Under the pieces are notes generated by a model. That model had not been told where the DNA came from. It worked only from the letters and a program-made list of their open reading frames with translations, and ran no database searches. A DNA stretch of 44,943 bases. Source: an uncultured Oscillospiraceae bacterium (lineage in GTDB: Bacteria; Bacillota; Clostridia; Oscillospirales; Oscillospiraceae). A program made the position numbers and the translations under genes. This document shows positions 36,891-44,943 of this stretch, piece after piece; positions within the stretch are counted from its first letter, which is position 1, and each line of letters begins with the position of its first letter. The stretch is taken from NCBI GenBank assembly GCA_904420145.1, contig CAJFUI010000036.1:1-44943 (forward strand), read 5' to 3'.

Positions 36891-37645
36891 GCCTTGCCCT
36901 CCATATGGTTGATGCGGCTGGCCAAAAAGCCGGCCCCGAAGCCGTTGTCGATATTCACCACGCTCACGCCGCTGGCGCAGGAGTTGAGCATGGCCAGCAG
37001 GGCGGCCACGCCGCCGAAGGAGGCGCCGTAGCCCACGCTGGTGGGCACGCCGATCACCGGGCAGCTGACAAGGCCGCCGATGACGCTGGTGAGAGCCCCC
37101 TCCATCCCCGCCACGGCGATGACCACCCGGGCGCTCATAAGCTCCTCCGTGTGGCTGAGCATGCGGTGGATGCCAGCCACGCCGATGTCATAGAGCCGCG
37201 TCACTTGGTTGCCGAGGGCCTCGGCGGTCAGCGCCGCCTCCTCCGCCACCGGCATGTCGCTGGTGCCGCCGGTGGCCACCACGATGGTGCCGATGCCCGT
37301 GGGCGCCGGCATGGGGCCCACGATGCCGATGTGTCCCATCTCGTGGTAGGTAAGGGGGTGGACGGCGCCCACCTCCTCTGCCGCAGCAGGGCCAAGGCGG
37401 GTGATAAGCACGGTTTTCTGCCCGTGGGACAGCAGAGCAGCAGTGATGTCAATGATCTGCCCCGGCGTCTTTCCCGCCCCGTAGATCACCTCCGCCGCCC
37501 CCTGGCGCAGAGCCCGGTGGTGGTCCACCTTAGCAAAGCCCAGGTCCTGAAAGGGTTCCATCTTCAGCTGCTCTATTGCCTCCTCCACAGAGGCGGTGCC
37601 ATCAGCCACCGCCTGCAGCAGTTGTCTGGTCTGTTCCTGATCCAT
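36887..37645 (-). CDS. larB: Nickel pincer cofactor biosynthesis protein LarB
   Basis: DHHRALRQGAAEVIYGAGKTPGQI, ATGGTSDMPVAEEAALTAEALG, GVPTSVGYGASFGG. Confidence 0.94.
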   Translation of the reverse strand: MDQEQTRQLLQAVADGTASVEEAIEQLKMEPFQDLGFAKVDHHRALRQGAAEVIYGAGKTPGQIIDITAALLSHGQKTVLITRLGPAAAEEVGAVHPLTYHEMGHIGIVGPMPAPTGIGTIVVATGGTSDMPVAEEAALTAEALGNQVTRLYDIGVAGIHRMLSHTEELMSARVVIAVAGMEGALTSVIGGLVSCPVIGVPTSVGYGASFGGVAALLAMLNSCASGVSVVNIDNGFGAGFLASRINHMEGKA

Positions 37646-37661
37646 CCCGTACGCTCCTTTC

Positions 37662-38405
37662 TCAGCGCTCCTTGAGGTCCAGCAGGACCTCCGCAAAATA
37701 GGGGGAGAGGGCCTCGCGGATCTGCCCGCACAGAGCTGCCGCCCGGGAAAGCTGCTCCCCGGGCAGCTGCAGCCGGGCAGCGCCGTGGAACAGGCGGACC
37801 CGGAAGTCCGAAAAGCCCATGGCGGATAGGGCCGTCTCCGCCCCCTCTACGCGTCTGAGGGTCTCCGCCGTGATGGCCTCCCCGGTGGGGATGCGGGTGG
37901 CGAGGCAGGCGTAGGCGGGCTTCTCCGCGGTAAAAAGGCCAGCCGCCCGGGAGCGGCGGCGCACCTCCTCCTTGGTGATGCCGCACAGCCACAGGGGGGA
38001 GAGCACCCCCAGCTCTTGCAGGGCCCGCATGCCGGGGCGGTCGGCGGCATCGTCAGAGGCGTTGGTGCCGTCGATCACCGCGGCATATCCGTCCGCCGCC
38101 GCGGCGGCCCGCAGGGCGGTAAACAGCGCCCGCTTGCAGTGGTAGCACCGCTCCGGAGGGTTGGCTGCCACCGCGTCAAGGCTCAGGATATCCGCCTCCA
38201 CCACCCGCAGGGGGACCGACAGCTCCGCGGCCAGCCGCCGGGCATCCTCCAGCTCAAAGGCGGGCTGAAAGGCGGTCTTGATAAAATAGGGGCGGACGTC
38301 CGCCCCGGCCTCCTTAGCCGCCCAGAGCAAATACGCCGAGTCCGTCCCCCCGGAGAAGGCCAAAGCGAGATGAGGATGTTTTCGGAAAAAGTCTGTCAGT
38401 TCCAT
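37662..38405 (-). CDS. larE: ATP-dependent sacrificial sulfur transferase LarE
   Basis: LALAFSGGTDSAYLL PP-loop, NPPERCYHCKRALF, DGTNASDDAADRPGMRAL, KPAYACLATRIPTG. Confidence 0.94.
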   Translation of the reverse strand: MELTDFFRKHPHLALAFSGGTDSAYLLWAAKEAGADVRPYFIKTAFQPAFELEDARRLAAELSVPLRVVEADILSLDAVAANPPERCYHCKRALFTALRAAAAADGYAAVIDGTNASDDAADRPGMRALQELGVLSPLWLCGITKEEVRRRSRAAGLFTAEKPAYACLATRIPTGEAITAETLRRVEGAETALSAMGFSDFRVRLFHGAARLQLPGEQLSRAAALCGQIREALSPYFAEVLLDLKER

Positions 38406-38452
38406 GGGGTCCCGCTGCCTGCCGGCGCGCTCCTTTCCATAAATTCCCTTTT

Positions 38453-38481
38453 ATTATACTGCATACCATACCAAGCCGCAA
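38453..38481 (-). promoter_or_regulatory. Promoter for larEBC
   Basis: Minus strand TTGCGG-17 nt-TATAAT. Confidence 0.6.
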
Positions 38482-38526
38482 GCCCCATGCAGGAGGTTTT
38501 TGCATCTAACAATGGTGCAGCGCTTC

Positions 38527-38555
38527 TTGACACTTGTCACCCCAGCGGATACAAT
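38527..38555 (+). promoter_or_regulatory. Promoter for the divergent amidohydrolase
   Basis: TTGACA-17 nt-TACAAT. Confidence 0.65.
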
Positions 38556-38630
38556 AGCGCTGTCAGATCCCGCCTGTGCTGAGGCGGGCAACAGCGGCCG
38601 CAGCCGCGGCCAAGGCGAAGGAGGAAGCCT

Positions 38631-39776
38631 ATGCTCTGCATTCAAAACGGTATGGTCCATGACGCCATCCATCCCCAGCCCCGCCATGCGGACATTCTGG
38701 TAGAGAGTGGAAAAATCGTCCGCATAGCGGCAGGCCTCACCCCGCCTGACGGCTGTCAGGTGGTCAACGCAGCAGGCAGACAGGTCTACCCCGGCTTTGT
38801 GGAAGCACACAGCCATCTGGGCTTGGACGTGTCCGGCGCCGGGGCTGAGGGGGAGGACTACAGTGAGTTTCAGGATATCTTCAGTCCCCAGCTGCGCTCC
38901 ATCGACGCCATTCAGCCCATGGACCCCGCCTTCCGGGAGGCGGCTCTGGCCGGGGTGACGACTGTATGCACCGGGCCGGGCTCCTGCAACGTCCTTGGCG
39001 GCCAATTTGCGGCAATCAAAACCGTGGGCCGCCGGGTGGACGACATGGTGATCCGCTCCAATGTGGCTATGAAATGCGCCTTTGGTGAAAATCCCAAGCG
39101 CCGCTACAAAAACATAAACAACTCCTCCCGCATGTCCACCGCCGCTAAGCTCCGGGACGCCCTCTTCCGTGCCCGGGATTATCAGGAGCGGATCGAGGCT
39201 GCAGGGGACGATCTGCTGCGCCGTCCCCCCTTTGACATGAAGCTGGAGTCGCTGCTGCCTGTTCTGCGGCGGGAGATCCCCTTAAAAGCCCACGCCCATC
39301 AGGCCAACGACTGCTTCACCGCCCTGCGCATTGCCCGGGAATTCGGTGTGGACATCACCCTCGAGCATGTCACCGAGGGCCACCTGGTGGCCGACCTGCT
39401 GGCAAAGGAAAATGTGCCGCTGGCGGTAGGCCCCTCCCTGACCCACGCCTCCAAGATCGAACTGCGCAACAAGACCTTTGAAACCCCTGGTATTTTAGCC
39501 AAAGCGGGATGTCAAGTATCCATTATCACCGACGCGCCGGTGATTCCCCAATGCTATCTGCCCCTGTGTGCGGCCTTAGCAGTGAAAAGCGGCATGGAGC
39601 CCTTTGCCGCTCTCCAGGCAATTACCATCAACCCCGCCCGCCACATTGGGGTAGCCGATCGCCTCGGTTCCCTCGAGGCGGGGAAGGACGCGGACATCGT
39701 TATGATGGATGGTCCCTGTTTCGCCATTGACTCCACTGTAGAGATGGTCTTCATCAACGGCCAGCCGGTCAGATAA
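38631..39776 (+). CDS. Amidohydrolase (imidazolonepropionase-like)
   Basis: VYPGFVEAHSHLGLD, LKAHAHQANDCFTALRIA, LEHVTEGH, SIITDAPVIP motifs. Confidence 0.92.
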   Translation: MLCIQNGMVHDAIHPQPRHADILVESGKIVRIAAGLTPPDGCQVVNAAGRQVYPGFVEAHSHLGLDVSGAGAEGEDYSEFQDIFSPQLRSIDAIQPMDPAFREAALAGVTTVCTGPGSCNVLGGQFAAIKTVGRRVDDMVIRSNVAMKCAFGENPKRRYKNINNSSRMSTAAKLRDALFRARDYQERIEAAGDDLLRRPPFDMKLESLLPVLRREIPLKAHAHQANDCFTALRIAREFGVDITLEHVTEGHLVADLLAKENVPLAVGPSLTHASKIELRNKTFETPGILAKAGCQVSIITDAPVIPQCYLPLCAALAVKSGMEPFAALQAITINPARHIGVADRLGSLEAGKDADIVMMDGPCFAIDSTVEMVFINGQPVR

Positions 39777-39819
39777 TTTTGGGGCCAAGAGAACCGCCCA
39801 AACAGCAGAACAATCTGAA

Positions 39820-39863
39820 TAATAGGGAGGGAGGCGGGTTTTTATCCCGTCTCCCTCCCTATT
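39820..39863. terminator. Bidirectional terminator hairpin between convergent genes
   Basis: aatagggagggaggcggg-ttttta-tcccgtctccctccctatt. Confidence 0.75.
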
Positions 39864-39968
39864 ATGGCAAAAAGCTTGAGGAAACTCCATCTGCATGGAT
39901 GGACAAAATTCCTGTCCCTTTTGCGCTGCAACTTCCCGGCAAAAAGTGCTACTCCACTTGGGACAGCC

Positions 39969-42857
39969 TCAGCGCTCGTAGAAGCGGTAGTTGATGGTGA
40001 AATCCGCCGAGGCGCTGACGGACTGGTAGGTGAGGTAGGCGGTGAAGGCCATCTGCAGCGTGTCGATCTTCCCGGTGTCCTCGTTGATGGCGGCCTCCAC
40101 GGTCACATCGCCGTAGCGCAGGTCCGCCACCTCCCCCAGCAGCTCCATGGCGCCCATGCCGGTCTCGGTAAAGGCGTCCCCCCGGACGGTGAAGCGCACC
40201 GTTCCGCCGGGCAGGGCGGAGACGGAGGAGACCATGTTCTTCTTCAGGGAGCCAAACTGGAAGCAGGCGGGGGTCATCTCCAGCTCCACCGGCGGTAGGG
40301 CCGGCCGGGTGTACTCGTACTGGGCCACTCCGCCGGCGTAGGTCATATCCCAGCTCAGCTCCTGCCCCAGCGCGGAGAGGGTTGTGCTGCCGGCCATCCT
40401 CAGATCGGACAAATCCTCCGGGAAGTAGTTGTCCACGTCCATATCATAGGACAGGGCAACCGTGGCGGACATCTCCCCCAGCAGATTCAGCTGCAGCTCC
40501 GCCGTCATGTCCATCTCCTCCCGCCAGCTGCCGGAGGCGTAGGTCTTTCGGGCCGCGGCTAAGTAGCGGTCGAAGTCGTCGGGGCGGTACTGGCCAAAGC
40601 TGGTGTAGAGGGGGAGCTCCGCCGGCCCCTCCTCCGACACCGCCAGCATATAGCTCTGGCTGTTGTAGCGGTCGGTGCCGTCAGTGATGGTCAGGCGGTA
40701 GTACCCCGGTGACAGGGACAGGTGGAAGGGCTCCGCCGCGGTGACCGTATACTCCACCGTCTCGCCGCCGGTGGCGGTGCTCTCCCCCGGACGGACCGGC
40801 CCCACAATCGGCACCGGGGCGGAGATGAGGGTGATGGTGTAATCGTCGCACAATGACTCGTTCACATCGTAGACCAGCAGATCCACCTCCCGGCCCACCT
40901 GCGCCGCCACGGAGCTGGCGGGGATGATCCCCGCTTGGAAGAAGGCGTTGGAGACGCACTTGACCTGCTTCTCCGTCAGCCGCCCCTGCTCCCAGAGGAT
41001 CTCCGCCGTCCGCTCCAAAATGGTGCGGAACTGGCTGAGGGTGCAGTCCGAGGGCATGGAGAACAGCGCGCTGTAGAACAGCTCCGCCAGCTCCAGCGTC
41101 CCCAGCTCCTCAAAGGCGGCGCTGCCGTTGATCCCCCGGGACATGAGGTAGGCCGCGTGGGAGATCACTGTGGAGTTGAGGTGGACGCCGCCGTTGTCAT
41201 AGTCCCCGGTCATATAGCCTGTCCCCAAATATTCCGTCGGATAGCTGTCCCGCAGGACGCAGCTGTCCCTGGTCACGGTATAGGAGGGGTTATAGATGTG
41301 CGTCCCGTTATTTTCTGCCGCCACCGGGCAGCTCTCCCCCTGCGCCTCATAGGAGCAGTAGGTGTACTGCTGGGCAGCCGGATCGGCGGCGCTGCGGAAC
41401 CCGTTGCTCCAGCTGCAGCTGGCGTTGAGCGACCCATCGTCGCACCAGTCCTCCACCAGCTCACCGAAGATGTCGGAGTAGGCCTCCATTAGGGCGCCGG
41501 ACTCGCCGCTGTAGACCATGCCGCTGATAGACCGCTCCACCGAGTGGGTGTACTCGTGGGCGATGAGGTCATAGGCGAGGGCCGCATCCTGCCCAAAGGC
41601 CAGCAGTGTAAACGGGCTGGCGCCGTCTCCCGTTGAGTAGGCATTGGTCGTGTCGCCGCCGTTGTAGTCATCGTAGACGGCGTACACCGTCCCGTTCCCG
41701 CCGTCAAAGCCCTGCCGGTCCAGGAAAGCGTCGTAAAAATCGCACACCGCAGCCAGCCGGGACATCAGGGTGACCGCTTTGGCCGACCAGCTGTTGTCCG
41801 TGCTTCCGTCCGGGCTGATCTCTGTCCGGCTGCCATCGGCGGCGGTGCTCCAAAAGTGCAGCTCCATGGCCGCATCGTCGTCTACCACGGTGCCGCTGGC
41901 GTCCGAGATCACATATTTTCCATCCTGTAGGCGAATAGCCACTGTCTGTCCGTTCTCATCCTGCCAGGTATCGCCGCTGAGGCGGTAGGTATGGCCAGCG
42001 GCATCCACAAAAGTCTGCTCCGCGCGAAATGTGCCGCCATTGGCGTTGTAGATCGTAATATTGCGGGCCTCGTCCCGGAAGAGATAGGTTCCGTCCGCCT
42101 GCCGGAAGGCGGAGACGGTGCAGTCCTCTCCGTCCACATCCTCCCCGGCGGCGGAGACGCTCTCCACCAGCATCCGGTCCTCCCGGAAGAGCACCTCGCC
42201 GCTGTCGGCGGAGATCAGACAGCACTCCGCCAGAGCCGGCCCGCTGACTGTGATCTGCCAAGCCAACTCCGGCTGGGCATCATGGAGGGAGTAGATGCGC
42301 AGGCCGTCGCTGCGCAGCGCAGCATTTTCCCCGTAGAGCTCCGCCGCCGCGGCGAGGGCCTCCTCCTCGCTTACCGGGCAGGACAGATCCACCTCCCCGA
42401 GGCTGCGGTAGTTTCCGGTGAGAGTGAGGGCCGTGCCGGCACTGTCCGCCGCCACCACCATGCTCCGCCCATACACCGGGATCCCCTCATACTGCTGGGC
42501 AAAGCGGTAGTAGGTATTCTCCAAATAGTTCTCCACGCTGCTGCTGGAGAGCTCCGCGGCAGGATCCTCCAGCCCCAGCGCCCCAGCTATATCGCCGATG
42601 GCGGCCAGCGCCGTCTCCTGATCGGTGATGGTCCGCTGGGTAAAATCCTCATCCAAAAGAACGAAGTAGGATGTCTCCGGGCGGTCTCCCATAGGAAGCC
42701 ACCCCTCCCACCACGCCCAAAGAAGGCCTGCGCCTATTAGCAGCAGCAAAAATACACCAAGGAAAATCCAGCGGCCCCGCCGCCGAACCCGCCAACCGCA
42801 CTGCTGGCAAAAATGGTCCCCCTTCTCCAAGGGAGCTTTGCATTTTTTACAGCGCAT
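39969..42857 (-). CDS. Membrane-anchored M4 (thermolysin-like) metallopeptidase with N-terminal zinc ribbon
   Basis: N-term MRCKKCKAPLEKGDHFCQQCG zinc ribbon, TM WIFLGVFLLLLIGAGLLWAWW, DLIAHEYTHSVERSISGMVYSGESGALMEAYSDIFG (HExxH...E). Confidence 0.92.
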   Translation of the reverse strand: MRCKKCKAPLEKGDHFCQQCGWRVRRRGRWIFLGVFLLLLIGAGLLWAWWEGWLPMGDRPETSYFVLLDEDFTQRTITDQETALAAIGDIAGALGLEDPAAELSSSSVENYLENTYYRFAQQYEGIPVYGRSMVVAADSAGTALTLTGNYRSLGEVDLSCPVSEEEALAAAAELYGENAALRSDGLRIYSLHDAQPELAWQITVSGPALAECCLISADSGEVLFREDRMLVESVSAAGEDVDGEDCTVSAFRQADGTYLFRDEARNITIYNANGGTFRAEQTFVDAAGHTYRLSGDTWQDENGQTVAIRLQDGKYVISDASGTVVDDDAAMELHFWSTAADGSRTEISPDGSTDNSWSAKAVTLMSRLAAVCDFYDAFLDRQGFDGGNGTVYAVYDDYNGGDTTNAYSTGDGASPFTLLAFGQDAALAYDLIAHEYTHSVERSISGMVYSGESGALMEAYSDIFGELVEDWCDDGSLNASCSWSNGFRSAADPAAQQYTYCSYEAQGESCPVAAENNGTHIYNPSYTVTRDSCVLRDSYPTEYLGTGYMTGDYDNGGVHLNSTVISHAAYLMSRGINGSAAFEELGTLELAELFYSALFSMPSDCTLSQFRTILERTAEILWEQGRLTEKQVKCVSNAFFQAGIIPASSVAAQVGREVDLLVYDVNESLCDDYTITLISAPVPIVGPVRPGESTATGGETVEYTVTAAEPFHLSLSPGYYRLTITDGTDRYNSQSYMLAVSEEGPAELPLYTSFGQYRPDDFDRYLAAARKTYASGSWREEMDMTAELQLNLLGEMSATVALSYDMDVDNYFPEDLSDLRMAGSTTLSALGQELSWDMTYAGGVAQYEYTRPALPPVELEMTPACFQFGSLKKNMVSSVSALPGGTVRFTVRGDAFTETGMGAMELLGEVADLRYGDVTVEAAINEDTGKIDTLQMAFTAYLTYQSVSASADFTINYRFYER

Positions 42858-42919
42858 GGACAGCCTCCCCCCTTTTTACACAACACTTTTTGCAGGATAG
42901 GGTACCGGCTTACCGCCGG

Positions 42920-42957
42920 TAAAGCAAAAGCCACGACTCTTGTCGTGGCTTTTGCTC
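42920..42957 (-). terminator. Terminator downstream of tRNA-Val
   Basis: agcaaaagccacgac-tctt-gtcgtggcttttgct. Confidence 0.75.
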
Positions 42958-42958
42958 C

Positions 42959-43035
42959 TGGTGGACGCTAACGGACTTGAACCGCTGACCCCCTGCACGT
43001 CAAGCAGGTGCTCTAGCCAGCTGAGCTAAGCGTCC
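42959..43035 (-). tRNA. tRNA-Val (anticodon GAC), CCA encoded
   Basis: Minus strand GGACGCTTAGCTCAGCTGGCTAGAGCACCTGCTTGACGTGCAGGGGGTCAGCGGTTCAAGTCCGTTAGCGTCCACCA. Confidence 0.96.
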
Positions 43036-43155
43036 GAAAAGGAACGGAATTATGATACCCTACAGCATCAAATTTGTCAAGCCCTTTCTTGCAATAGGGA
43101 GCAATTTTTGCTACACTGTTCAAAGCACAGGAGCGCTTTGCAAGGAGGGTATTCC

Positions 43156-43893
43156 ATGAAAAAAATTGCCTTTGTCACTGGCGCCTCTCGGGGGATCGGC
43201 CGGGCCGTGGCAGCACGGCTGGCGGAGGAGGGGTACGCCGTGGGCATCAATTATCTGCGTTCGGCCCAGCAGGCCCAGGAGCTGGCGGACAGTCTGCGCG
43301 CCGCGGGGTACGAGGCGGCGGCGGTGCAGGCCGACGTGGCGGATCAAACCGCCATCACTGACGCCATCCGCCTGGCAGAGGAACGCCTGGACGGGCCGGT
43401 TTCCCTGCTGGTCAATAACGCCGGTATCGCCGAGCAGCATCTCTTTCAGGACATCTCCTCCGCCTTCTGGCGGCGGATCTTCGCGGTGAATGTGGACGGG
43501 GCCTACCACGCCATTCAAGCGGTGCTGCCCCGCATGATTCACGAGAAGGCGGGCTGCATCGTGAACATCTCCTCTATCTGGGGCCAGCGGGGCGCCTCCT
43601 GCGAAACGGCCTACTCCGCCACCAAGGCGGCCATCATCGGTTTGACCCGCTCCCTTGCCATGGAGGTGGCCCCCTCGGGGATCCGGGTCAACTGCGTGGC
43701 CCCCGGAGTAATCCGCACAGACATGGTGGAGGTCCTGGGGGCGGAAACCCTCCGCTCCTTAGCGGAGGAGACCCCTCTCGGCCGGCTGGGCACCCCGGAG
43801 GATATCGCCAACGCCGTGGCCTTTTTGGCCGATGACCGCGCCTCTTTCCTCACCGGCCAGGTCCTCACCGCCGACGGCGGCTTCATCCTATAA
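43156..43893 (+). CDS. SDR family oxidoreductase (FabG-like)
   Basis: VTGASRGIGRAVA, NNAGIAEQ, YSATKAAIIGLTRSLA, CVAPGVIRTDM motifs. Confidence 0.93.
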   Translation: MKKIAFVTGASRGIGRAVAARLAEEGYAVGINYLRSAQQAQELADSLRAAGYEAAAVQADVADQTAITDAIRLAEERLDGPVSLLVNNAGIAEQHLFQDISSAFWRRIFAVNVDGAYHAIQAVLPRMIHEKAGCIVNISSIWGQRGASCETAYSATKAAIIGLTRSLAMEVAPSGIRVNCVAPGVIRTDMVEVLGAETLRSLAEETPLGRLGTPEDIANAVAFLADDRASFLTGQVLTADGGFIL

Positions 43894-43899
43894 AAAACT

Positions 43900-43927
43900 G
43901 GGCGGCGCCGAACATTCGGCGCCGCCC
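43900..43927. terminator. Hairpin between convergent genes
   Basis: gggcggcgccgaa-ca-ttcggcgccgccc. Confidence 0.65.
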
Positions 43928-43941
43928 ATGGCTGTCTTCTG

Positions 43942-44727
43942 TTACATCAATTTTGTGGTATAGTACACCGCCAGGCCAAAGAGGAAGATGCCAAGGCCCC
44001 ACATGGTGTAGTAATAGATGACAGACACGGCAAACAGGGCCGCTAAAATGACCACAAAGGCCACCGCGTAGGTGAGATACAGCGCCTTGTAGGAGCAATT
44101 CGGTCCAAAGACGCGGAAATGGTACTTCCAAGGCCACTTGCCGCCGTTCTTCTCAATCCGGGCGGTCAAAGCGGCCACTGCGATCAGCCCTAAGAGCACC
44201 ACGACCGTGCCAACGGTGACCTTGGTGTTCCAATTCACCGTACCTAAGCCCTTGCGCTGGACCCACAGAGTGAAAATAGAGCCCCCTAAAATAATGGCGC
44301 TGAAGAAGAACTCCGGCTGGAACAGACAGTACACCAGTCCCAGCACCGTCAGGATTGGGACAGCGATGCACAAAAACAGGGAGCCCTGGGGATAAATGCG
44401 GTACATCATCAGACTGGACAGGGCAAAAAACAGCCCAGCACCCAGAGCCCATGGACCCAGCCTGCGGAAAATGGGCTTCGCCTTTTTCAGCAGCGTCAAC
44501 ACCAAACCAGCTACCGCAGCCGCCGCGCCCAGGTAGCCCATCCACTGGATCACACCAGCGGCGGCTACCAGCTCCTCCGCCGTTCCGTTGACAAAGTACC
44601 GGCGGAGCAGCAGCAGATAACACTCTGCCACGATACCCACCAGAAAGATCAAAAACACGCGGTTAAGTGTCTGCTCCTCCCTCCGAAGCTTCTCCGCGCG
44701 CTTTTGCTGCTTGGACTGTTTGGACAT
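43942..44727 (-). CDS. Hypothetical multi-pass membrane protein
   Basis: Basic N-terminus MSKQSKQQKRAEKLRREEQ then several hydrophobic segments; start at 44727 with RBS-like aaaggttt upstream. Confidence 0.75.
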   Translation of the reverse strand: MSKQSKQQKRAEKLRREEQTLNRVFLIFLVGIVAECYLLLLRRYFVNGTAEELVAAAGVIQWMGYLGAAAAVAGLVLTLLKKAKPIFRRLGPWALGAGLFFALSSLMMYRIYPQGSLFLCIAVPILTVLGLVYCLFQPEFFFSAIILGGSIFTLWVQRKGLGTVNWNTKVTVGTVVVLLGLIAVAALTARIEKNGGKWPWKYHFRVFGPNCSYKALYLTYAVAFVVILAALFAVSVIYYYTMWGLGIFLFGLAVYYTTKLM

Positions 44728-44943
44728 ATGACAAACCTCCAAAGGTAAAGTTTCCCTCATAATCACATACCCCGCTATTTTAACAAAGTTTCTCCCGTTT
44801 TGCAAGTATTTTGCGCAGGAGTTGATTCCTTTCCAGTTTCTTCCGTTTCTTTTTCCTTGTGCCCTTTGGGCACGGAGAGATTCCGCACCCCGGTGCGGGT
44901 TCCTTTTGGCATGGCCCAAAAGGAACCAAAAGGCCACTTAGGG

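Noticed and set aside
36396-37031. 211-aa plus-strand ORF with apparent hydrophobic Val/Met-rich segments
   Set aside because: The hydrophobic run is the antisense reading of the LarC His-rich codons (CAC/CAT give GTG/ATG).

Overview
This looks like a chromosomal segment of a high-GC, low-phage Firmicute, probably Oscillospiraceae-like (inferred from gene content and style; not searched). It carries about 40 confident protein genes and two tRNAs. Housekeeping genes: tpiA, pgk, trmL, a glmU-like acetyltransferase, prs, pth, mfd, pgi, recR, rpe. Other groups: a peptide-type ABC uptake operon with several amidohydrolase/cyclase enzymes, azlCD, a group-B-like [FeFe] hydrogenase, a MATE exporter, a larE-larB-larC nickel-pincer-cofactor operon without larA, and a membrane-anchored M4 metallopeptidase with an N-terminal zinc ribbon. 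I saw no prophage, CRISPR array, transposase or rRNA. The least-explained signal is intergenic: (i) a family of triple-hairpin palindromic repeats sharing a CAAG-n-TTTTGC-TCC-GCAAAA-n-CTTG core; (ii) displaced, diverged copies of gene 3' ends (pgk and trmL) about 170-190 bp downstream of the real stop codons, each still encoding the C-terminal peptide plus a stop; (iii) a duplicated hairpin unit with a compensatory base-pair change. Together these suggest a small intergenic element or duplication process acting at gene 3' ends. All calls come from reading the sequence and supplied ORFs; no database search was run.
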